From Saccoglossus kowalevskii (taxonomy: Eukaryota; Hemichordata; Enteropneusta; Harrimaniidae), in NCBI RefSeq assembly GCF_000003605.2, contig NW_003116948.1, forward strand, positions 327,469 through 359,645: a stretch of DNA of 32,177 nt. The letters are read 5' to 3'. A program made the position numbers and the translations under genes. This document shows positions 1 through 11,888 of this stretch, piece after piece (within the stretch, counting starts at the first letter, position 1; each line of letters begins with the position of its first letter). The notes beneath the pieces were generated by a model, which saw only the letters and a list, made by a program, of their open reading frames with translations, did not search any database and had not been told where the DNA came from.

Positions 1-333
1 GCATCAACAAATTTATAGGTAATAGTTATTATTAAGAACACATTTGTACGATTAACTTTTTTATCATTTGTTCTGAAATAAAATTTTTAAAAATATAGAA
101 TAGAATAGAATATTGCTTTATTACAACGTTAAAGAAAATTTGACAATTCTTTTTTGGTTTCTACAAATGTAGAAGGTAATAAAGTTAAAAACAAACAAAA
201 CAAAAAGTGTGACAAACAAACAAGAAAAAGTAAACTACTGTGGTAATATTATTTGTTCTCTTATTGTATACGCTGTTTTGATATATTTAATTATATATGC
301 ATGAGCGCGTGTGTGAATTCTGGAAAACATGAT

Positions 334-400
334 ATCAAAAACAAGGTGACCCCCCCCTATTCGCACAATCAAAAACAGGGTAACCCCCCTACTGATCCAC
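334..400. repeat. C-rich tandem duplication of about 35 bp
   Basis: Two adjacent near-copies of a unit that begins ATCAAAAACA, passes through a GGT-rich step and ends in a run of C followed by TATTCGCAC or TACTGATCC. A third C run follows at 403-410. This is seen directly; no function is implied. It is not a telomeric repeat because it has no regular short unit. Confidence 0.6.
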
Positions 401-500
401 CGACCCCCCCTAGGCCGAAGTAACTGACCAATCCCTAAGAGAGAACAGACCTAAAATCGATAAATACAATTCATTTATATTGAAGTGAATATACACTTAC

Positions 501-772
501 ACAAATTCCATTTGCTGGCCTTGTTCCAATCACAGTTGTTGAATTTTGTTTCAATACGTCCACAAGTAGGGATATGCCAAAATATGTTTTGAATCAAGTT
601 GGTTCTTGACTTATGGAAATAGAGGGCCACCGAGGACGAGATGGAATTCGTTGTCGATTGCATTTAACACACGGGTTCTTTCATCTCTGTCTACACCTAC
701 TCTGTCCTTACCCAATATGTAGTTTTTGGTTTGAACAACGAAAACGTGACAATGTGAATCCGTACTCAACAT
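501..772 (-). pseudogene. Decayed piggyBac-like transposase fragment
   Basis: On the minus strand an open stretch (772 to 611) reads through KNYILGKDRVGVDRD and RVLNAIDNEFHLVL and then stops. In another frame, 593 to 501, it reads YFGISLLVDVLKQNST, then TVIGT and ANGI. Together these resemble, in order, the central part of piggyBac (DDE_Tnp_1_7) transposases: a GKD segment, an RVV-like helix, an HVYFDN-like strand, a FTSxxLL segment, an LLKQN segment and a GTxRxNRKG motif. The expected DN before the FTS-like segment is lost and the two parts are in different frames, so the copy is broken. The family call is my reading from conserved order and spacing, not a search result. It stands alone in intergenic DNA; an alternative is an unrelated decayed gene. 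Confidence 0.45.
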
Positions 773-3700
773 ATGTGGTTACAAACAGATGTTTTTTATG
801 GCGCCAACATAGTAAACACACATTGCCAAATCCATATGAAAATAGAAGAATATTTTTATTTTTTGTTTCACGTGTCCCAATTTATATGTCTATTTGTAAC
901 AACGATCATACCATTATACTTTTTGCGAACTTTTTAGGGACAAACAACGCCCCAAATGAGAGAAACTAGATCATAACTACTACGGAGCATTCTGAATAAG
1001 TTGATAGTCAAATGTGAACTAACCCTGGGCCCAGAAATCAGAATTCGACTATTTTAGATACATCGAACGGTAAGGCCTCTTCTCGCCGTGATTCTGATCA
1101 ACGTCAGCCTGTAAGCTGTCGAACAACGTTCCATACGCCCACCATATTCCACATGTCCGATGCCATGTATTGGCATAGTTTAGTAATAATATAATACGGC
1201 TGTAGCACTCAAAGAAACAACCTAATATGGAAAATAAGTTGAGAACATACAAGAAATTCAAAAATAATTTCGACCAGGAAAAATACTTAACAACGCTAAC
1301 TAATTACTAGTATTAATACGAGAAAACATTGCCAAATTCGGCAATCGCCGCCTAAAGATAGAAACGGGGAGATATCCCCTGCCAAAACACTGGTATTTCT
1401 CGTCTGTTTTTAGTTGAATGGGATTTTTTATTGAATTTTTCTATTAGTTATGTAACCATTTTAGTGGAATTTTATTTATTTAAAAAAATAGTATATAATA
1501 ATACGGTCATAGAGTATGTTAATAACTGCACCCTAGACACAAAAGTAATAGAGAAAAAAATAAGAACAAAATTAAATAGAAAGTTAAAAATAAAATAATA
1601 TTGATATGGATTATACCATGGGTCGATGCCGAGTATCGACACACCATTATAATATTACTGTTATATGATACTAGGATATTGTTAACATTTTTCACACTTG
1701 CGTGACCTCAGTAATATGCTAAATATGATAATCTGGTACATTACAACATTGCCTGCAGTATAGTCATGAATATTAATTACGTAGTTTGTTGTGATAGTAA
1801 TGAAATTAAAGGAAATAACAAAGCCCCCTTCCAGTGAACTGTAAATATGACGTATATAAATGGCTATGCCAGCCTGGAATTATTGCTGTAATTATTGTTG
1901 TAATATTCTAATAATTCTATCTTCCTTTGCCCTGGTAGTTGTCCATCTCATTGTGTTATGATTAAAGACGACCACTACTTATACTTAGAACTCTCAAAAA
2001 CAGCTTGGCTTTCCCCGGTGAAGGTCAAACGACCCGCAACGGTAATCGTATGCATGACACCAGTCACCTGGCCAACAGGTTGCAAGGTCGACGTTCTATA
2101 TTATAATAGGCTGGGATCAAAGCGACCCATTGCCGTTCAATTGGCGTAGCACAGCGAGCAGAGAAAGGTGCCGTTTTTAATTGGGCGTTGGTTTGGTTAG
2201 AAGCAGACTCTCTGGGTCAATGGTGAATAGTTACACGGAATTGGTACAGTGGATTACATCCTTACAGACAGCGACGTGTTGGGACAGCGTAAATACTAGT
2301 ATATTGACGTGAGTTAGCATTGTTGTGTTTATGTATGTGGGCTGATAGGCGGTGTGTTTACAATAACTCACTTTTACCTTCACAAGTCCACGAAACATCA
2401 AGCGACATTTTATATTATTAGACACTTTGAATCGTTGTATCTTGATCTTCGTTGTTTAACTGGCAATATCAGCAAAAGAAGAACTCTAAATGTTTGGAGT
2501 TAAAATGGATTGCCTTATTGATCGAAACAACAACCCACGGCCCACGAGTGTTATAGTAATCCAGCAAAGCCTCTGTGTTCTTCCCTCTACTGTTTGCGCT
2601 TGACATCCCGCTAAGTCAACCATGTGGGAATATATTAACAGAATTTAAACAAAAATCGAAGTTTCGCAGTTTTATTATTTCTTGCCGCTGTAAACTTTGT
2701 CGCTTGGCCGCAAAGATCAGACGTGTTTCTTTATAGAGTAGCCTTCAGTTTTATTACACTGACGTCAGCGGGTAATTATTGCTTGATTTCGTATCCCAAG
2801 AATGTTTCCATATCTGCATATTCATTTCCCGTTGCGGAGCTATAAGTGAAAGCCATAGTTGATGTGTGCGACAAAGGGTGTGTTCATGTTTTAGTTCACT
2901 GTGCTAAATCAACTAAAGCCCACATAAAAATGCCATGCAAGCATGACGAAAGTTCGTTTCTTTTACGGTAATGGCAAGTTTCACGATGACCGTTGACCTA
3001 CTCCGGTGAGCATGAAACATAATGTAACGTACTGTAACGTAACGCGCCGAAATTTAATGCAATGTAATTTAAATAAAATTGGGGTAGCCGTGCAATTTAC
3101 AGCGATACGTGTACTGTAATTTACAGGACAAATATAGCAATGGTGGAGGTCAAGTGGTTTTACCAATTTTATAAAGTTACCATTGGTTCATACTACTATA
3201 AGGTCTATGATTATACGTAATAATTAGATTGTATCGTTTTTTAATCTACAATTTGCCGCAATGTCATCATGCGACCGGATAAATAACACAAAAGTATATT
3301 TGTTAAACCATTGCGTATGTTTCATATAATTCCTCCTTTTCAGTGTTGAATAAAATTAACACAATTTCCTATTGCCAACATGCCTTCATTTGACAAGCAA
3401 ATTAAAAATAATAAGGAAAAGTGATAAAAGCCAGCTTGTTTAAAATGGCAACTTATATGGATAGCTTTAAATGTTTTAAGCAAATTTGAATAATTAATTT
3501 CGATATTCTATCTTGATAAAATCATTACGGTACGGTACAAAAGCAGAATTCATTCGATAAAATACTGAAAAATGGTAATGCGCATGCGTTTACAAATACC
3601 TATACCTAATTAACTACACGTACAGGTAATTGCAATCTCAGGCTGAGTTACAACCTAATGTTTTTAGTATTTTCGTTTTAGAATGGTGTGCTTGAAGCCA

Positions 3701-3970
3701 AACGTTGACGTGGCCAGAGAAACAGTAAACTATCATGTGATTGTTTTTACCATGAAAGTTTGTTGCTATACACCTTCTTTCTTAAAATGGTTTCACCCAT
3801 TCTGACTTCAGGGCAGGTGAACTGTTTCCGGCATACTCTACATTTTCACATTTCCTGAACTACATTCACAAGCATCCGTTCAATGGTTAGACGCGTTTCA
3901 CAAATATATGTCCATTTCAAACGTAACCAGGTGCGAACGACAATTCTTATTTTACAGACATCCGGGAACT
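773..3970. other. Intergenic region upstream of gene A
   Basis: I see no supportable gene here. Short open frames exist on both strands (for example 1049-1261 minus, 1958-2149 plus) but lack clear splice context or recognisable motifs. The promoter of gene A should lie in the last part. A CCGGGAACT sequence directly precedes the start codon, and TTTTACAG at 3948-3955 could be a splice acceptor for an upstream untranslated exon. Confidence 0.5.
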
Positions 3971-6900
3971 ATGTCAGCAACGCAGCGTCCTGGGTTGATC
4001 GTTACTATACTGTTCCTGCAAGGCGTTTGTACATTCGCCACCAATCCAGGTAGTCGCATTTTACTGTAAAATTCCCTGATTATAGAAACTTAACGTTCAA
4101 TAATATCATTATGTATGTAATTTTGGGCTGGCATTGTCTGGACTCGTATTCTTTGTTTTGTGAAAAAAAAAAACGGTGAAGGCTAAAACATTGAAAATGC
4201 ACAATTTTTCACTAAAATAACAAAAATTCAAAGTATATTCCACGTATTGATATAGGTCAGGTTGTATATGAGTTAGTAATATAAGCAGCTACTCAGGCTG
4301 ATTGTCAAAGACGGAGCTACGTCACAATGTCCCAAACGTTGTCAATCACAAACAAGAATAGACAATGAAATGAAATGTTTTGGCCCGTCTTTGTGAATAG
4401 AAAAAAAAAACACAGCAAGCTATGTAAGTCTCTATGATATCACAGAAACTAAAATGTATTTTTCAATTGTAGGTACAAGAATGTAAAGCCATCTTTTGTA
4501 AATTTATGTGTTTATTTAGCATACCAAAAGAAAATAGATATGTACAAAATAAGGATATACAATGTCAAATCAAAGTCTTTCAGATTATATTGGAGTTTAT
4601 TAGATCAGCTATTGTGAACATAAGTTTTTTGTTTTGTTTTGTTTTTTTCATTATTTTTTCTGTGTGTGTCTTGTATTTTTTTATTATTTGGTGAAATAAT
4701 AATAAATAAATAAAAAAAAAAGAAAAAAGATGTTAATGCACGTTTATTTCTCTCTCTTTCTTTCAATTTCTGTTTGCAGATATTGCCATCACAGAATTCA
4801 CAGTCACATCACCAGATCCAGTAGTCTACCAACAAAATACTCGTATAGATATCATATTCACTGTCGAAATCTCGAACGTGGCTGCAACCACGGGAGATTT
4901 GACCGTCAGAAGTAACTATGGCAACAATTTTATTTTGAAGTTGTATCTGACAGACAATCCACAGTACGAAGACTCGACGTCGGACACGTCACAACAAACC
5001 GTCATGGTATGTATAGCCATATCGGTAAGGTTTATTCTTTATTTATAACCAACCAAATAGATTGCTGATTGTAAAGCACATTTATATGTTCTCGGTGTCG
5101 ATACACCATTTCTATAAATCTCGCCCTCTGGTGACGGAAGACTTTGGTGACGTCAAAATGACATGTGGGTGAACGCAATGTCGTTCAAATCACGGTTACT
5201 AACCGTGTTCAACTATATTGGCTGCGTGAGTTCTTCCACCAGACGAGGTCGCTAGTTGCCTGGTTGTTGGACGCCGCTGCGAATGCACGACGCCAAGAGG
5301 TAACTCTGGAAACCTGTCAAAGTATCACTTTTAAAGCGCGGTGGTCGTCGCGCTGCGCATGTGCATCATTTGTGTTGATAAACATTGATTTTCCCATAAT
5401 CCAATGCGCTCTTCAAATGTAAATCACAAGTATGAGGTTTAACCTGGGCTCGACTGGCAATGAATACCGCCCGTGACTCCTTCGATACCTTCCAAGTACC
5501 TAAACATTACCTAATTAGAGCTTGGAAACGTCTCAGTTTGTACTCGTTGATCTGTCAAAGTCGCCACCTTTGTTTATATGAGACCCATATATCTCGCGCG
5601 TGCGTGGCGCGACGACTGCCGCCCTTTAACAATATAATGACTAACGGAAGTAGCTGTGTGGCTTCAAAACATTTTCACATTGGTTATTGATGTTTGTTTT
5701 CTAAGTGAATCATTTTTGGATAAGTGATTGTTCTAACACCGTTTTAATATTCGCAAGTCGTTGTTTTGTTTTTCTTATTTAGGACCGAGGAGTGAATCAA
5801 GCGATTGATGCGGGACAGTCCATTATGCTTACAGGGTTGAGAGGTCAGGTGAAGATTCCTAGTGAGAATTGTGGCGCTTATAGCTATATTTGTATAGTTC
5901 CTGAAATAGTCGACTCGTCTTACACAGATTCTAACGTGGAAAACGACGATAAATGCGTGATGTTTGGACTACAAGACGACGAGAAAGCCGGTGAAAAACA
6001 GTGTCAAAATTATAGTAAGTTAAACCTTCGAAAGATTTGCGCGATGCTTATGAAATATGACACCATAGAACCTTTCGAGCAAACGAAATTGGTAACAAAC
6101 TGCACATGCTCTTAAAAATCCATGTAATTTGCATATTCGTTCTGATTCGCAGTGGACGAAGTTGAATCAAGATATGGCGTCGTAGTTACATTAGAAGATA
6201 TCATCCTCGCTGATCAGGTATTTTTTTAAAACTTAAAACACGTTTTTTTATAATCAAATTCATACCATGATCTGCATTGATATTTTGATTGATATCGTTG
6301 AATTCAGTTTGAATTCTTCGTTTTCAGTGGCCACCAATTGTCACAAGTTATCGTCAGGCGGTTGCCAATTTGGTTAACACCTACTGTAATATCAACTCGC
6401 ATTTTGGAGCGTGTTGTCCAGGTTACGGATCAAAGTGAGTATATATAATTAATTTCCTTTCAACTTGTCTTAAAAATAACTATTAGTGTAATTCACAACA
6501 TAGGATATAATGTATCAGTTAGGGTATAGTCCACTCAAATTACTTAAAATATATTTGAAACTTGTTTCTTCCTGAACCCAAAGGGCGGTGGTCGTCGTGC
6601 CGCGTCCTGTTCGATATAGGGCTCATTGCGACGTACACAACGCGTGTAAAATACATGCATATATTGACGACCACCGCCCTTTAAATGTAATCCTTTAAAA
6701 TTGTATTATTGTTCGCAAACCCGATGTGTATTCATCTAAGGTGCACATCATATCATATTAATAATTGTAATAACAAAGTATGTAATACATGGATACTTGG
6801 ACGGGCAGATTGCGAGTAAATATAGAGTACGTGTCGTACGTTCGCTCCATAGACGCAGTACTCTCTTGGCCGACGTGGTTGACGCCGACGACGTTAAGAT

Positions 6901-7657
6901 TGGGAGAGGATTTCCTGTACAATCCACGAATGGAGAAAATGGCAGGTTAGTAAATAGTGATTGGTTGATCGATAAGGATGAATGCATAAATAGAAAATTG
7001 GGTAGAATGTGATCGACATGGGAATATTGATCAACCAATAAATCATAAAATGAATTGGCAGTAAAAAAAAAATATGCACATGGTCATTCACCTATGGAAA
7101 CATACCGCTTCACCATCAAACGTATTTAAGTGTGTATTCAAACTAACTACATGTACTGTAATTAAACGACTTTGTCAATGTCATGCACGAAGGATAATGA
7201 CGTACATCATGGCAAAAGACAACAACACACTTTGTAATTTGGGAAGCTCCAGTAATTCAAGAAAACGAAGAAATATTCGAAATCCGTCTGACAGTCTGAG
7301 GGTACGGAGAGCAAGTGAAGATATGTTCTACTTAACCCAGGACGCCCTATATGGGTCGATAAACGAACACCGAGATGATTTAGGAAATGTGAGTACGAAT
7401 TATTTGTTTATAACAATTAAATGTATCCAAATAAACTTTGCCGTAAAACCACTGCTTGAATACATCTAAGAACGATGGCGTTATCTTCACAGGAAATTGA
7501 TTATCACGTCATAGGAGTGAGTATGACGGAACATATGGGAGAGGATGAGTTCTTTATTGAATCGTGGTTGATTGCTGTTATTGTTGTATGTGCCCTCATC
7601 TCACTCACTGTTATCGGTGCTGTGATATGGTTGGTGCTACCGCAACGAAACAAGTAG
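3971..7657 (+). CDS. Gene A: predicted type I membrane protein, eight exons, family not recognised
   Basis: Exons 3971-4049, 4780-5006, 5783-6014, 6153-6217, 6328-6434, 6809-6945, 7312-7388 and 7493-7657 join in one frame to 362 residues, with intron phases 1,0,1,0,2,1,0. Residues 1-26 are a signal peptide (hydrophobic LIVTILFLQGVC). Residues 27-179 look like a beta-sandwich (TSPDPVVYQQNTRIDIIFTV, then LKLYLTD), with cysteines in NCGAYSYIC, DKCVMF and GEKQC that could pair. Exon 5 begins WPPIVTSYRQAV and has NTYC and ACC. Residues about 333-357 are one membrane segment (WLIAVIVVCALISLTVIGAV), followed by a tail of only PQRNK. I infer a cell-surface or vesicle protein with its ectodomain outside; ligand and role are unknown. 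The exon 7 acceptor is the least certain site: the acceptor at 7217-7218 (exon from 7219) keeps frame and adds 31 basic residues. Exons 1-5 and 8 are firm. Confidence 0.8.
5331..5629. mobile_element. TTAA-flanked inverted-repeat element in gene A intron 2
   Basis: Both ends carry TTAA followed by an inverted repeat: TTAAAGCGCGGTGGTCGTCG on the left, and the complement of a closely similar sequence on the right (GCGACGACTGCCGCCCTTTAA region). The interior has no coding capacity and is shared with the element at 13088-13378 (the TTGTGTTGATAAACATTGAT region). TTAA duplication is typical of piggyBac-like and Kolobok-like transposons, so this looks like a non-autonomous copy. Confidence 0.75.
6580..6682. 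mobile_element. Short 103 bp inverted-repeat element in gene A intron 5
   Basis: A perfect 17 bp terminal inverted repeat (AAAGGGCGGTGGTCGTC at 6580-6596, its complement at 6666-6682) brackets about 70 unrelated bases. The terminal sequence closely matches the ends of the 5331-5629 element, so it is probably a heavily deleted relative. TTAA is retained only on the right side. Confidence 0.7.
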
Positions 7658-7970
7658 GTATCATATAGTGAGGATGGGGCGGGTAAACGGACTCCGATCG
7701 GGAGACTACTTTTCTTTTTCGACTTTCTTGGAATACTAGTAGACGACGTAACTAAATAGTGGAGTACACGCGGTGGGTTTTTTCGTACTACGTCACTTCA
7801 ATTTGTGTTCCCTAAACAGATTTACTTACTTAGTTGAGGTAAAACAAACTTATTAACGCGCGATCGAAAGTGGCGTAAACGATTCGGGTCATTTTCATTT
7901 TAATGTACAATTTTACTCGTCCTGTCCCTGGGTAATTATAATTCTTCTGTGTATTTTTTTCCATAATGGT

Positions 7971-7976
7971 AATAAA
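7971..7976 (+). terminator. Polyadenylation signal AATAAA for gene A
   Basis: A canonical AATAAA lies 313 bases after the gene A stop codon, with no better candidate in between. It predicts a 3' untranslated region of roughly 330 bases. Confidence 0.5.
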
Positions 7977-10900
7977 AGTATCTAACTAGGATACTCTTAC
8001 TGACACGATGCTTATACTATTTGCTTTCTTCTTGCACGTTCAATCGTACATTGCATTGTGTAACTATGCTAAATATTTTAACAGAGACGTTCAAGTCTAC
8101 GTATACCAATAAGACAAGTATGAAATGAAAATAGAGCAACGCTGAGATGACGTAATACACTGTGTCGTAACTGACTTGACGGGATGTTGGATCACCCGGA
8201 ATGCTCACAACAATCAACTCTCGGAAGATCAAGAACGATAATAGTTTCAGTCCCAACTTGTGTGTCTGTGTTTGCGTATTCCCCGTGACATGAGTTACCA
8301 TACTGACTAATACAGCCTTGTTATGCACCGCAGATATTTGGACACGGAGCCGTCAACTCGCTCTACTCACCCCTTAACCCCTCAATGGGGGTTCAACGTC
8401 AATGTCGACTGTACTCATTTGTCACTACCAGTACCCCCGGGGGGGGGGAATACCGTCCCGGTGAAGGTTGAAAAAGAAGTCCCACTTACATCTACACAAC
8501 TTTTTAATGGGAGCTCCCTCTCCCTGCCGAAGCAGCCCCGGGTACTGGTGGTAAACGTATACAACAAAACGGATACTGGTGATAAACTCGTCTGGGTATG
8601 CGGATACTTTTCCCTGTAGAGCCGGAGTAGTACGCGAACAACTGAAACAAAAGTGTCGTTTTAAAAAGTACGGCCCCTTGTTGCTATACCATTTTTGGGT
8701 CACGAGAAAGAATGACTTGTGATGATTTAATTGCAGGATGGATGACACTGCCTTACAATAACTCAGGGACCCAACTTTATGAAACAGTACTTCGTTACTA
8801 AATGCAAGTCTGCATTATTTCCTAATATATTTCATAAACTCTTCGGCCCTCTCCCACGAAAGAACAGTTAGGGGGCCAGATTTACTTGAACCTGACGAGA
8901 ACGTGTCCATTTCGTGTCATTCACGTTCTAGTATTCCACCCAAAGATACCATATTGCATTTCAGAAAACCCACTGCGCCCTCTAGGACGGTTGGTTGGTT
9001 GTGTATTCAGAATCATAGGCAAATCTATGAAAAATATTAGCGGACGACCGCGGATCAAAACAAACCGACGCCCTCAACGTCTCCGAGTATGTGCTTATAC
9101 CTAAGCCGGTTCTTTGCCCTCAATCAACGGTCACCCACAAGGACCAAGTATCAACCGCCATCTTACCGGATCAGATCTTTACCAGTGATGTACAGCATAA
9201 TGTTTGAATATAATCACGTGATCGATCATATGTCTAGGTACTCGACTCATTCAGACTCTGAATTCAGTAACCTAAGAAATAAATATTTGTTGAACATTCC
9301 AGAGTTAATCCACTTAAACGAAACTCCAAATCGATTTATTTGGAAAGCTGTGACATTGTTAGATAGGAGAGATTAAATATTGAAATATTAACCTTAATAA
9401 ATAAAATAAAACAGATTTTAGAATTCCACAATATTTTTTGTATATACCAAACAATGAATATTGCCATATTTTCAGTTATAATAATTATAAAAACATAATA
9501 ATATGTGGAATTACACACTCAAATATATTTTAATTGTTTTATGTGGTTCACTTGATTTCGATTCAATTCAACACTATCGATTGTTTAAACTAAAAACTGA
9601 CAGACTGTAACTTGCATTTGATCCAATTTCAAACTGGATTATTGAATGAAAGGAATAATATTAAAATACTGTGCCATGATTCGTGTTTTGAGTATTCCAC
9701 GCGCATGTTTGAAATAGCCAAATGCTTTTTTTTAGTATCATCATGTTTCGTTTTTACCGAGCAACGACGACATCTTGGTGACACATCACTTACAACAAAA
9801 TGGCGGTTGATATTTGTTGGCCTAGGAACAAGACGTGCTTTGTCGCTAGAGGGCGATACTTAGCAATTTTGATTTATTTCGATGTGGTGATTTATTAACA
9901 GTTTAACTTTTGAATTTGTAATATTTGTAAATTTTAACAAAATAAAATCTTTTTACAAAGGACATCATGAAATTTAGTTTTTTTTTTATTTAACTCTGCA
10001 GCAGTCAAGATGTGCCTTTAAAGTGAGTGACAGAGAAAGTTTGGAGGTAATTACTGAGTTCTACAGGTGTTGATAATATATCAGATAAATGAGTACGAGG
10101 TTATTACGACTGCATACTTTGAGGTATTCGCGTATTAACCTTATGTCTTTTTTCTTCCAAGGATACATCATGGGAATGCCAAAATCCAAAATGTTTAGAA
10201 CAGAATCAGCGAACTTCTTTGTGTTGAATCCAGTCAAACTCTGGTGGAAGCCATGTTTGTTTTTATTATTAAAGGACGCTTACGCGCGTAATCATTCCAT
10301 ATTGGGAATTCGCATTTTCTAATATGGTAGGATTAAAATACCCCGTAAAATACCGCAAAATTACGACACGCTTTAACTTATGACGTTACGCTGATAGATG
10401 TAGAATCATGTAGGTTACGGGCACATGAACACGAATATATACAATTATTGTGCATATTTTGTTTTGAAAGAATTTCTGTCTGACGTCGTAATGATCCGAA
10501 ATGTAATTTCCCGGGGTTTACCTTCATAAGTGGGAACCATTTGTTAGTTAATAATAACGTACTTTACCTACCAGGGTTAAATATTACTTTCAACAGTACA
10601 TTCCAGAAAAATTCTTTTCACTTGACAGAACGTGCACAATTAATTATAACAGCTGAACTCTATCGCAAAATAACAAAACATTAAAATGACTGCATAACTA
10701 CAAAATTGTATATTTGATTCATTCAAGGATAATAAAAAAACGCAGATGTCCGTCACGGTCCAAGAACTAGTTAATTTGAGGTTTCTAAGGATTGATTATT
10801 ATCAAAATATTATTATACAACTATTAATAAGTACCTCAGCATTTAATTTACATCTCGAATACGTCCTCGGGCACCAATGCGATAAGCATATAACAGTCAG

Positions 10901-11888
10901 TCTTTATATAATATCTAGATTTTCAACGGGCAAGGTTTTAATAAGTATGCTATGTTATGTATAGAGGTATCTTCATATTCGGACAACACGGCAGTGTATA
11001 CATTGGTATATATAAATAGATATATGTACCAAACGTGATCGCAGTTTTCTTTTTTTTTATTTAGAGTTTTTTAGGGTGAGGGTTTATTTGGAATAAAATA
11101 AGTACATGATAATTGTTCGCCTATTGGGTGGGTGTTGAGAAATAGGATTTACTCACACTCCTTTTTACAAGTTTCTGTGATCCTAACCTATGCAATTTGC
11201 TACTGTATACATCGTACAATATGTGCTACCACAAGAATGGTAACTTTCCAGATGTAGTTCAACATTACAGTTGCTAAGCCAGCTCAGGATACGTCTGAAT
11301 CACGGCAGTGAAATAACATAACACACGATACCACCTGTTTATACAGTTTTAATATTTGTGCTCAGTACGTTAGACAGTTAATGGTATGTGTTTTATTTTT
11401 TTTCGAATGGTAGCGCAATCAAATAAATTTATGACTGCAATATTATAAACCATAAATATATGAAATATTTACATATATATTTGTAGTCGGTAAAACAAGA
11501 TAATTCAAATCGTTGTGTTATAGGGGCGTTCAAAAACACGTCATCCAGTTTATATTTCATGTGACCTCTTTAAAGATTGGAATTTTGTTACCGGAATATC
11601 ACAGATAGAGGTAAACCCAAATATACTATGTATTATAGTATGTCATTGAACAACTCGATTGCTAATTCTGAACACGTGGTGCCCACGATTCGTTTTCTAA
11701 GGCTAATTATGATGTTAATAGTATTTGAATAACAAATGAAACCAGCACAAAGCAATTTCATCGACCCGTAGTGACCCGTCGAGCAAAGTGAGCATGAGGA
11801 AGCGTTACATTACAGGTGTAGAAAATAGAAGGCAGCTTATTTAGAGGTTTGTTTTCTGTATCGTCGTTTTTACCCCGGGCACTTCAAT
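7977..11888. other. Intergenic region between genes A and B
   Basis: I find no gene I can support. An open stretch at 8323-8619 (plus) has plausible composition but no start context, splice sites or recognisable domain. A 10 bp inverted repeat ACCAGTACCC lies at 8427-8436 and 8540-8549. A longer imperfect inverted match (CCAAGTATCAACCGCCAT at 9143 and its complement near 9803-9820) may mark an old element of about 680 bp. The rest is AT-rich and featureless to me. The gene B promoter should lie near the right end; TTACATTACAG just before 11817 could be an acceptor for an untranslated exon. Confidence 0.5.

Noticed and set aside
613-969. 118-codon open frame on the plus strand
   Set aside because: It is antisense to the piggyBac-like relic, rich in unrelated residues and without splice or start context; the minus-strand reading is more protein-like.
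1049-1261. Minus-strand frame reading WHRTCGIWWAYG
   Set aside because: Looks protein-like and could be an upstream part of the transposase relic, but I could not align it to any part of that family.
6797-7012. Plus-strand frame starting near 6797 through gene A exon 6
   Set aside because: The exon 5 junction phase requires a different frame, which reads IEYVSYVRS and SWPTWL; the longer frame is a shadow.
8323-8619. 98-codon open frame in the A-B intergenic region
   Set aside because: Composition is plausible, but there is no recognisable domain, no paired splice sites and no link to gene A or B exons.
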